A stretch of 32,208 nucleotides of DNA, taken from the NCBI GenBank assembly GCA_023134955.1, contig JAGLUC010000460.1:1-32208 (forward strand). Direction: 5' to 3'. Shown here in pieces: positions 9,356-16,267 of the stretch (positions within the stretch are counted from its first letter, which is position 1; every line of letters starts with the position of its first letter). The translations under genes and the position numbers were made by a program. Source of the DNA: Methylococcales bacterium (GTDB taxonomy: Bacteria; Pseudomonadota; Gammaproteobacteria; Methylococcales; Methylomonadaceae). Under the pieces are notes generated by a model. The model did no database searches and had not been told where the DNA came from. It saw nothing but the letters and a program-made list of their open reading frames with translations.

Positions 9356-9697
9356 CTATTGCTGTAACCATTGCTCCAAAGTATCCATATCCTGGTCTAC
9401 TTCTTCTGCTGTTTGGTTAATAATTGGAATACCCAACCGAGAAATATGTTCAATAAAATCAGCTAAAGCCATTTTAGCTAACTTAGCCGAGCGAGCAATC
9501 GATAACTCTCCATCTTTAAACAAAGCTGTTGCCATCGCCTTTCTAACACCAGGCATGTCTATAATATTGCCAGTGTCTACCCCTACTATCAATGCATCGG
9601 GCTCATTTCTGTTCATGACTAAAACCAAATCGTCATGAGAATAACGTAGTGCTTCACTCGGGTTGTTTTTTAAACCACTGACATTAACAGTTTTCAT
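9356..9697 (-). CDS. Phd-like/UPF0175 antitoxin
   Basis: A 113-residue protein with two parts. Residues ~1-45 (MKTVNVSGLKNNPSEALRY...VLVMNRNEPDALIV) resemble a Phd/YefM antitoxin fold. Residues ~50-113 (AMATALFKDGELSIARSAKLAKM and onward) match the UPF0175 helix-turn-helix family that usually accompanies DUF3368 toxins. It should bind and neutralise the downstream toxin and autorepress the operon. The antitoxin-first order and short gap are standard for type II modules. A promoter-like TATAAT lies about 30 bases upstream of the start. Family placement is good; the fused arrangement is from my reading of the two halves. Confidence 0.75.
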   Translation of the reverse strand: MKTVNVSGLKNNPSEALRYSHDDLVLVMNRNEPDALIVGVDTGNIIDMPGVRKAMATALFKDGELSIARSAKLAKMALADFIEHISRLGIPIINQTAEEVDQDMDTLEQWLQQ

Positions 9698-9729
9698 GGG
9701 AATAACTCATAGGAATATTAGATGGGGTT

Positions 9730-9757
9730 ATTATAGTCCTAATTAATCAAAATTGAA
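9730..9757 (-). promoter_or_regulatory. Promoter of the DUF3368/UPF0175 operon
   Basis: On the minus strand a consensus -10 hexamer TATAAT (9730-9735) is preceded, after 16 bases, by TTCAAT (9752-9757), a weak -35. The -10 lies about 33 bases before the antitoxin ATG. Confidence 0.5.
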
Positions 9758-9788
9758 TGGTTTTGACCTAATTCATGTCAAAAACACC

Positions 9789-10202
9789 TTAATCAATCAG
9801 CCAATTTTCGACCTTTAAATTCTCAATATGACTAAATTTTTCGTCATTTTTAGTCACAACTGTTAATCCTAATGACAACGCATGGGCAGCAACTAATAAA
9901 TCATGATGACTCAGTGATACCCCTTTATTTTCGAGACTTACCCTGATTTTAGAATACAGCTCATCAATAGGTTCTTCCAGTGGCAAGATGGGCAGACTAT
10001 TTAAAACTTGCTCAACATTAAATGATAATTTTGGTGATTGATTTTTCTCTGCGCTGTAACGTAATGCACATGAAACTATAATACTGATGCAGCACTGTAA
10101 TTCTAGTCCTGATGACAGCATTCTTTCAGCAATCACACCCTGTGGATTTTTAATCAATTCAGAAACTGTATAGGTATCCAGTAAATAACGATATTTAGCC
10201 AT
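9789..10202 (-). CDS. vapC: VapC-type PIN toxin with altered active site
   Basis: A 137-residue PIN-domain protein of the VapC/FitB type, normally an endoribonuclease attacking tRNA or rRNA. Family landmarks are clear (YLLDT at 6-10, LNSLPILPLEEP near 68-77, DLLVAAHALSLGLTVVTKN at 101-119, LKVENWL near the end). Two conserved positions differ: the usual DTN is DTY (Tyr11), and the usual Ser-Glu-Leu-Arg-Tyr motif reads SCALRY, with Ala46 (codon GCA) where the conserved metal-binding Glu is expected. The other acids, Asp9 and Asp101, remain. Loss of the Glu should abolish or strongly weaken cleavage, so this may be an inert toxin kept with its antitoxin. Its ATG overlaps the vapB stop by one base, indicating translational coupling. 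Confidence 0.8.
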   Translation of the reverse strand: MAKYRYLLDTYTVSELIKNPQGVIAERMLSSGLELQCCISIIVSCALRYSAEKNQSPKLSFNVEQVLNSLPILPLEEPIDELYSKIRVSLENKGVSLSHHDLLVAAHALSLGLTVVTKNDEKFSHIENLKVENWLID

Positions 10203-10444
10203 TACAAAACATTTTCTGAGTCTACGGGAAAATCAATAATCTCTGGAAACTCTTCATTTAAAGGAGACAGAGATGCTAATACAGCCTTTAAACTTTTCTT
10301 TCTGACGGGTTCGATTATTAACTTGTCACCCTCTTTATGAATAATTGCTTCTGTCCCTTCTAATTCAAACTCTCGTGGAATTCGTATGGCTTGATTTCGG
10401 CCATTTCTAAATAAACTAACGTGTCGTTGATTGTTCAAAACCAT
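10202..10444 (-). CDS. vapB: VapB-type AbrB/MazE-fold antitoxin
   Basis: An 80-residue antitoxin of the swapped-hairpin AbrB/MazE type, with a VSLFRNGRNQAIRIPREFELEG N-terminus and an IIHKEGDKLIIEPV strand. It should bind VapC through its C-terminal tail and repress its own promoter. The start at 10444 has a GAGG ribosome site, and its stop codon overlaps the vapC start (TAATG). A perfect palindrome lies 22 bases upstream and is the likely operator. The gene looks intact although its toxin partner carries an active-site change. Confidence 0.85.
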   Translation of the reverse strand: MVLNNQRHVSLFRNGRNQAIRIPREFELEGTEAIIHKEGDKLIIEPVRKKSLKAVLASLSPLNEEFPEIIDFPVDSENVL

Positions 10445-10465
10445 TACCTCAAATAAAAATAAATA

Positions 10466-10485
10466 GCATATGCCTTGGCATATGC
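10466..10485. promoter_or_regulatory. Palindromic vapBC operator
   Basis: GCATATGCC and its exact complement GGCATATGC flank a two-base spacer, a 20-bp near-continuous palindrome upstream of vapB. Further GCATAT copies follow to 10503, overlapping a TATTAT/TATATG -10-like sequence on the minus strand. Dimeric VapBC complexes bind such inverted repeats to autoregulate, so this is a probable operator. Confidence 0.65.
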
Positions 10486-10566
10486 ATATAATAAAAGCAT
10501 ATTACGCTTCAAAACTTATTGTTGCTGATGTTGAGTGCCTATCATAACGTAACCTCAGCAACTAGG

Positions 10567-10599
10567 AAAAAACCTAAAGGAAATGAAAAATGGTTTTTT
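10567..10599. other. A/T-rich hairpin upstream of the integrase gene
   Basis: AAAAAACC (10567-10574) and GGTTTTTT (10592-10599) can pair across a 17-base loop and end in a T run on the plus strand. It could be a weak terminator insulating the integrase from upstream transcription. The rest of 10486-10712 holds no convincing gene. Confidence 0.3.
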
Positions 10600-10712
10600 A
10601 AAGCGCTGGTAATCAATGTGTGAAATGATAATTTCCGACAAATATAAAGTATTTCAATTGATTTCATAACAGTTCGTTTTATTACTTGTACAAAGCAACT
10701 CAGGCATATTAT

Positions 10713-11919
10713 ATGAAATTTACCGACAATCTTATAAAAGGTTTAAAACCTAAAAACAGCCCTTATCGACTATTTGAAAAAGGCTCAGATAAAGGTTTTG
10801 GTGTTCAAGTAACCAAGTCTGGAACAAAGTCTTTTTTCTTACAATATGCGCTAGATGGCAAAAGAAAATTTCTAAATCTTGGTCGATATCCCGCTATAAG
10901 TCTTTCTGATGCCCGTGATAAAGTCCGAGATAATCGTGAATTGCTTATTAATGGTGACCATATTAGCCAATATGGTTCTAAAGTCATACGGTAGTCTTGA
11001 AGATTTAATCAATTATTATATTGATCAAATGCGTTCTCAAGGAAAAAGGTCATGGGAAAAAGTTTATGCTGATATTCAATACAATGTATTCACAGTGCTG
11101 GATAATAATATACCTGCAAAAGAAATCAACTCCGCACAAATTAGAAAAGTAATACATAAAATCATCCAGCGTGGAGCGGTAGTTCAAGCTAACCGAGTTC
11201 GCTCTTATCTTCATCGAGCTTTTGAACTTGGAATTTTCCATGATAATGATCCGAAAAGTTTAAGCAATGAATTTATTTTTAACCTTTCAATCAACCCAGT
11301 AACTGCTGTCCCTAAAAATGCCAGTGCGGAAAAAGTGGGTGAACGAGCATTGTCTTTTGAGGAAATAGCTGTTATTTGGAACAGTGAAAAAATTGACGCA
11401 CCTATCCCTACATTATTAGCAATTAAGCTCATCCTAATTTTTGGAATTCGTCCTATTGAATTAACAGGCGCTAAAAAATCAGAATTCGATTTTAAAAGTC
11501 TCACTTGGTCTATCCCACCTGAACGTATTAAAAATAAGCGTTGGCATTTGTTACCTATTATCCCTCAGGCAAAACAGCTACTAGAAGAACTGTTACTATT
11601 TTCTGGTGAATCTGAATTTCTAATGCCAGGAAGATACAATCCAGAGGAATCGATTCATAAGACATCACTGGGACACTCCTTAAAAAAAACACAAAAACAA
11701 AATATTCATTATCCTGTTTTCACATTACGAGATTTAAGGCGAACTGCAAAAACAAGGATGGGAGAGCTCGGAATTAATAAATCTATTCGCGACATTATTC
11801 AAAACCATGCATTGAGTGATGTCAGCTCTAAACATTATGATCGCTGGGATTACATGCCAGAAAAACGGGAAGCATTAGAAAAATGGAGTCATTATCTTGA
11901 ATGTAAATTAATGAGCTGA
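10713..11919 (+). pseudogene. Frameshifted tRNA-type tyrosine integrase
   Basis: A phage/island integrase of the DUF4102-plus-catalytic-domain type split into two frames. The first (from ATG 10713) encodes the arm-binding N-terminus (KGLKPKNSPYRLFEKGSDKG and GRYPAISLSDARDKVRDNRELL) and stops at 10992-10994. The rest continues one frame over from about 10980 (YGSLEDLINYYIDQM) to 11919. The catalytic half looks intact: Arg in FGIRPIELTGAKKSEF, Lys in KNKRWHLLPI, the RDLRRTAKTRMGELG box (this subfamily often has Arg where others have His), QNHALSDVSS, and the nucleophile Tyr in KHYDRWDY. The sequence fits insertion into tRNA-Asn, whose remnant lies 2 kb away. One base change between 10940 and 10994 would restore the frame, so decay, recoding or sequence error all remain possible. 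Confidence 0.8.
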
Positions 11920-11951
11920 GAACGCTGCATTCTGTTTTTTCTCGTTAAACC

Positions 11952-11976
11952 AAAAAACATCCTCATTTATTATGAG
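11952..11976 (-). terminator. Weak terminator after the relaxase gene
   Basis: On the minus strand CTCAT-AATAA-ATGAG forms a short hairpin overlapping the relaxase stop codon and is followed by GATG and six T. It separates the convergent relaxase and integrase genes. Confidence 0.35.
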
Positions 11977-13871
11977 ATTCTGGTCAAATGAGGGTTACTC
12001 GTAGGTGGCTCTTTAACCCCAAACACCTTTGATACATCCTCAAAAAGCACTGCATTAATAACGGCTTTTTTATTCACCCCCTTCACTGTGTATTTAACGA
12101 CATTCAAGCCTTTAGCATCTCTAACATGCCAGTTCTTTTTCAGCACCTTTTGTTGAATAGACGACCAGCTAGAAGTATCTTTATTACATTGTGATTTAGC
12201 AAAATCTTGAAAGATACCAGGGGTTATTAAAATAACGCCTTCATTGACGATGTGAATTCTAGCCTTGGCTTGATTAGCCTTTAAACTTCCAGCTTGAACC
12301 CCATCTTGTAACCACTTAAAAAACAAACTTACTTGATCCGCATTTGTACCAACATCATTATGGGTAGATAAAGTTACCTGCTTTTTTAACGATTCCTTAC
12401 TAGGAATGGTTGGCTCTGATTGAGTTGATAGTCTTGGCTCATTCTCCTCATTTTTTTTGACTTCAATTTCACCAGCAACACTCAACGTAATATTATCTTT
12501 GCTATCAGGACTTATAGAAGGTAAAAATGCTAACAGATCAGATTCATCCCCTTCTGTCACTGTAAAGTTCTGCTCCAATGGCTCTAATGCCTTATATTCT
12601 ATTTTTTCTAATGATGAGCTACCTGCACTACTCTCTGTAACATTTTTTGTACTCTCAATCTTAATCTGAGAAGCCGTTTTTTCTTGTGGCTTATTTTCAG
12701 ATAACTTAACATCCTTAGTAACAATACGCCCCTCAAAATTATTAGGCCGTTGTGCAAGGTTTACCCAGATTTTACTCGTTGCCATTTTGATCAAAGTAAG
12801 ATCATTACTCCAACCATCACCTTCTACGGTTACTGACCAGATGGCTTTATCACCATAAGGAATAATCACACCATGCTCCTGCAATACATCAAACAACCGA
12901 CCATTTTTAGTGGGAATGCCTGAATGCCCCTCCTGAATTAATTGTTCCCGAATAGCGTCTACTGTTCTCTTACTCACCAACCAACAGTCATCACCTTTAA
13001 TCCAGCCTGCTGCTCCATTTCTATTTAACGGTAACTCACCTTCCATCAATAAATAACGTAAAGCTGTTAACATCTTTTCATGTAAAGGCTTCGTTTTCAC
13101 TGTAGGCATTCGACTATTATCTGCACCTAAATTTGCAGCGACAGATTTACTATCAGCAATGCTAATAATTTCTCCAATGGATGCTGCGTTATCTATATCC
13201 CCCGAAAGACAGGCAAGCCAATGGGAAAAAATTGTCTGATCGCTACTAATCCATTTCATGCCTTGTGAAGAAATTATTCGACTGATCAATAACGGAGAGG
13301 CTTTTTCATGTAATTTATATTGCCGATTGTGTACAAACTCTGAGGTATACCACTGTCCTTGCTCATCTATAAATTGTTCCCAAGGCTCCCATTTTTGTTG
13401 TTGATGTTTTTCATCATAAATTGTCAGCACTTGGTCTACAGCAACTTTAGCTAAATCATGACAAAGTGCTGCAATAAACACCGCATAAGTCCACAAATCC
13501 TGTTTTTGACTAATTTCTTCTGCGCCTCCGGTTTCTGATAATAAATAAGATCTTCGTATTTTTAAGGCAATCACACAAACTTCAAGGGCATGAGTCAGCA
13601 TTCCTCCCAAACCTGCGTGATGATGAACCTCAGACGCAGGACATTGCTGTACAAATCGAGCATATTGGTGAATAGCAGAGAGGTAAAAACAATCAAAATT
13701 GACTTTAGATAGCCCTGCCAACTCATTAATTTGAGTCAACCGCCCTTTATGTGCACTCAGCAATTCATCAATAGATTTAACGTGAATAATACCTGGTACT
13801 TTAGGTGGTTTTAAGTATTTTATGGTTTCAGTATTTTGTTGTTCTCTACCCTTAAACCATTGTTTAAACAT
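11970..13871 (-). CDS. MobH-family relaxase (TraI_2 type)
   Basis: A 633-residue protein of the MobH relaxase family, whose TraI_2 domain has an HD-hydrolase-like metal site rather than the HUH fold. The N-terminal half carries HHHAGLGGMLTHALEV (83-98) and ALCHDLAK with the His138-Asp139 pair, the three-His/HD landmarks of the family. The middle has the GRLFDVLQEHGVI-type winged-helix region. The C-terminal ~120 residues (VSLFFKWLQDGVQAG onward) match the TraI_2_C domain. It should nick at an oriT and lead strand transfer during conjugation or mobilisation. I chose ATG 13871 over a TTG at 13877. It starts three bases after the upstream ATPase stop, so translation is probably coupled. Full-length TraI of SXT-type elements is somewhat longer. 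No mating-pair genes are visible here. Confidence 0.85.
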   Translation of the reverse strand: MFKQWFKGREQQNTETIKYLKPPKVPGIIHVKSIDELLSAHKGRLTQINELAGLSKVNFDCFYLSAIHQYARFVQQCPASEVHHHAGLGGMLTHALEVCVIALKIRRSYLLSETGGAEEISQKQDLWTYAVFIAALCHDLAKVAVDQVLTIYDEKHQQQKWEPWEQFIDEQGQWYTSEFVHNRQYKLHEKASPLLISRIISSQGMKWISSDQTIFSHWLACLSGDIDNAASIGEIISIADSKSVAANLGADNSRMPTVKTKPLHEKMLTALRYLLMEGELPLNRNGAAGWIKGDDCWLVSKRTVDAIREQLIQEGHSGIPTKNGRLFDVLQEHGVIIPYGDKAIWSVTVEGDGWSNDLTLIKMATSKIWVNLAQRPNNFEGRIVTKDVKLSENKPQEKTASQIKIESTKNVTESSAGSSSLEKIEYKALEPLEQNFTVTEGDESDLLAFLPSISPDSKDNITLSVAGEIEVKKNEENEPRLSTQSEPTIPSKESLKKQVTLSTHNDVGTNADQVSLFFKWLQDGVQAGSLKANQAKARIHIVNEGVILITPGIFQDFAKSQCNKDTSSWSSIQQKVLKKNWHVRDAKGLNVVKYTVKGVNKKAVINAVLFEDVSKVFGVKEPPTSNPHLTRIS

Positions 13872-13873
13872 AC

Positions 13874-15262
13874 TCAAACAACAGAAGCCAAGGTTGTTTC
13901 ATTTATAATCGCATTTTGAAACTTGGAGTCCATACTCCCTTTAAGCTGTAACTTTATTGCAGCGACCTGCTGAGGACGAATATACTTTAGAACAGAAGGT
14001 TCTATACGCAACTTTCGACAGGCCATATCCCAATAACTGGAATGTAATCCCAACAGAATTGTGGTTCCACAGTTGGTCAAAAAATCTTCGGAAAAATGAG
14101 TGGGTGATTGAGATGCACACCACAAACCTAAGCCAAACTTACGCCCTTCTTTGGCAATAATGTTAATAATATTACCACTGTCTTCTGAAATAAATTTATG
14201 CGCTTCATCAACAAACACAATATGCTGTATATCAGATTTCACTCCAGAATCACGGCATTGCCTAAAAATGCTTTCTAAGCGCATGAAAACAAACATAGAC
14301 TGCTCATCATCACTAAGATGTTTTATTTGATGGCAACGCCCATTAGCATCACCAAAAGCGGGAGGGTTTGGGTGAAATATTCCCGTAGCATTAAGAATAT
14401 TTAAGCGTTCTAAAACGCTTTGCAATACCTCTTTGCTGTTATATTTCATCACACCACTGATTTCATTCCCTGATTCGATATGATCAACATAGACTTCGAA
14501 TTCCGCTTTAACTTTTGATTTTGCAACCTCTAATGCTTTTTCAGTTTTTTCGATCTGTGCATCTTGATTAGATTTACTATACTTTTGCAATGCTCGATTC
14601 AGCTGTTTAGCTAAATAATTAACTTCTTCCAGTACTAATACAGCTTTAATATTAGTGCCTAGATAGAGAGAGCTTAATTTTCGTTCTGCAAAACTAAGAA
14701 GGTCATCCATCACTGGATAATATTGCCTTAGACCTTGATAATCCCCCTGTTTAATCAGGCTGTTTCGAGCTGCACCAGTAATTTCTTTTTTTCGCCAGGT
14801 ATTTGGTTCACAATCATTACACCCATTGATCCTATAGACATCATTTAGAAGGTTTCTAAGAGCTGTTTCTTGTTTTGAACCTAACTGTCTGCTAGTCGTA
14901 TTAAGCATATTAATTATTTCATTAATCCGCCTACGAACACCACCAGAGTGAGGATCAGGACTAACTGAAAGCAGGTTAAAACCTAATTGAGTTGACTCTG
15001 AATACAGTGCAGATCTTATTCCTGACTGATCAAGTTCATTATGAACATCGAAAATATCGACTTCTAAATTCTGCTCAATTGCATTTGTTAATAAACGTTG
15101 TGCCTGATAGCTTTTGCCCGTACCCGACATGCCTGTTAATAAAAGGTAGCCATTAATTAATTCTTGAGTATTTATGACAATAGGTTGATTGGTATTTTTT
15201 TGTCGATACAAATATTCGTTTAATCCAAAAATATGTTTCAAAGCCGACTCCAATAAATCCAC
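13874..15262 (-). CDS. HerA/VirD4-like ATPase next to the relaxase
   Basis: A 462-residue ATPase with Walker A TGMSGTGKS (residues ~43-51) and Walker B IVFVDEAH near 347, followed by an Arg/Gln sensor region (GLGLWCASQSP). The order and spacing resemble HerA/TraD-type DNA-translocating ATPases (DUF87-like). There is no obvious N-terminal membrane anchor. A Lys/Glu-rich, probably coiled-coil stretch (residues ~222-255) lies between the Walker motifs. Directly upstream of and nearly overlapping the MobH relaxase, it is a candidate coupling or substrate-delivery ATPase for island transfer. The start is a GTG at 15262; no in-frame ATG is near. The role in transfer is inferred from the neighbour. 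Confidence 0.7.
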   Translation of the reverse strand: MDLLESALKHIFGLNEYLYRQKNTNQPIVINTQELINGYLLLTGMSGTGKSYQAQRLLTNAIEQNLEVDIFDVHNELDQSGIRSALYSESTQLGFNLLSVSPDPHSGGVRRRINEIINMLNTTSRQLGSKQETALRNLLNDVYRINGCNDCEPNTWRKKEITGAARNSLIKQGDYQGLRQYYPVMDDLLSFAERKLSSLYLGTNIKAVLVLEEVNYLAKQLNRALQKYSKSNQDAQIEKTEKALEVAKSKVKAEFEVYVDHIESGNEISGVMKYNSKEVLQSVLERLNILNATGIFHPNPPAFGDANGRCHQIKHLSDDEQSMFVFMRLESIFRQCRDSGVKSDIQHIVFVDEAHKFISEDSGNIINIIAKEGRKFGLGLWCASQSPTHFSEDFLTNCGTTILLGLHSSYWDMACRKLRIEPSVLKYIRPQQVAAIKLQLKGSMDSKFQNAIINETTLASVV

Positions 15263-15302
15263 CGGACATGATATTCAATTTATTCTTGCATAGTAAATAT
15301 TA

Positions 15303-15327
15303 AACCCTCACTAAAAATTAGAGGGTT
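15303..15327. other. Short hairpin upstream of the HerA-like gene
   Basis: AACCCTC and GAGGGTT pair around an 11-base A/T-rich loop. A second small inverted repeat, ATCAAT/ATTGAT, follows at 15328-15344. Such clustered inverted repeats beside a relaxase operon could be part of an oriT, or simply a weak terminator. Confidence 0.3.
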
Positions 15328-15366
15328 ATCAATTAAATATTGATTAGCTATAAGATGACTCACATA

Positions 15367-15540
15367 TCACTTACCAACCCTCCCCAACCAGGTTGATCTA
15401 TTTGATTTTACAAACCAAAATAAAAATACTGAACTGATGAGTACGATAGATAAAATCAAAAATCGATTTCCTAAAGGTATTACATTAAGCGCGACTGGAA
15501 TGAGCTTGCGGTTGTAAAATGCAGATAATCCCTTCTGTGC
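15367..15540 (-). pseudogene. Remnant of a small membrane-protein gene
   Basis: A 57-residue open stretch reading KGLSAFYNRKLIPVALNVIP, then a hydrophobic helix (FLILSIVLISSVFLFWFV) and a basic tail to a TGA stop at 15367-15369. It looks like real protein, but no ATG, GTG or TTG is available before the upstream in-frame TAA. An out-of-frame ATG lies about 17 bases farther on. It may be a small transfer-associated membrane gene that has lost its start by an indel. I cannot name the family. The remaining bases 15541-15729 show nothing I can support. Confidence 0.35.
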
Positions 15541-15729
15541 TTATTTATTTTCCCATGACACTTTTGATTTTGGTAGGCGCTTAAAATCATCATAATTTGA
15601 ATAGAGTTAAGCGGTATATCTGACTACTTCCATTTGCCTTTTAATCATCACACTTCTTTTCAACAAGTGGTATATTTACGTTCATTATAGGATCTATTGT
15701 TTTACCAATCACTGGAATGCACTAAATAA

Positions 15730-16263
15730 ATGTCTACCTGCAGCCCTAACTTTAACTATTCTGATTTTTCTCAATGCGGTGTTACTCAAGCGAGTTATCA
15801 GCTTAGCAATCAAGCAAAAGACTCACGCACCTTAGATGCTATTCAGCAAATATGCCTTGATGTATTGGAACCTGTTGTTAAACAATTTGGCTCTCTTACA
15901 CTTACCTACGGCTTATGTTCTAATGATTTACTTCTGCAAATCAAAAAACAGTCGTCTCCTGGTATTGCCCCACAACTTGATCAGCATGCGGGGTACGAAG
16001 TAAACTCACGAGGGAACCGCATTTGCAAACGTGATGGCTTTGCTTGTGATTTTCATGTGGTTGGCATTGACTCCTTAACGGTTGCACAGTGGGTAGTAGT
16101 AAACCTGCCTTTTGACCGTCTGTATTTTTACGGTAAAGATAGGCCCCTGCATGTCAGTATTGCCCCTGAAAATAATTATGCGATTACGCTATTAGAACAA
16201 GCACCTTCTGAGCGCCGCATCCCCAAAAACATTAAAAAAGACGCTTTTCTGCTCAAAGAGTGA
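15730..16263 (+). CDS. Peptidase M15-like small protein
   Basis: A 177-residue protein whose C-terminal two thirds resemble the M15 D-Ala-D-Ala peptidase/endolysin fold. LDQHAGYE (His86), GFACDFHV (Asp107) and PLHVSIAP (His141) occupy the three zinc-ligand positions of that family. No signal peptide is visible, so it probably acts in the cytoplasm and need not be a cell-wall enzyme. It lies four bases before the phosphorothioation-associated methyltransferase and is surely cotranscribed, suggesting a part in the same DNA-modification or defence process. Substrate unknown. The start lacks a clear ribosome site. The M15 call rests on three short motifs and is moderate. Confidence 0.55.
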   Translation: MSTCSPNFNYSDFSQCGVTQASYQLSNQAKDSRTLDAIQQICLDVLEPVVKQFGSLTLTYGLCSNDLLLQIKKQSSPGIAPQLDQHAGYEVNSRGNRICKRDGFACDFHVVGIDSLTVAQWVVVNLPFDRLYFYGKDRPLHVSIAPENNYAITLLEQAPSERRIPKNIKKDAFLLKE

Positions 16264-16267
16264 CGCT

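Noticed and set aside
10583-10612. Nine-codon leader peptide (MKNGFLKRW) before the integrase gene
   Set aside because: The AAGG sequence is too close to the ATG, and nothing else supports translation or attenuation.
13872-13877. TTG start two codons before the relaxase ATG
   Set aside because: The ATG at 13871 is a better start codon and adjoins the upstream stop just as closely.
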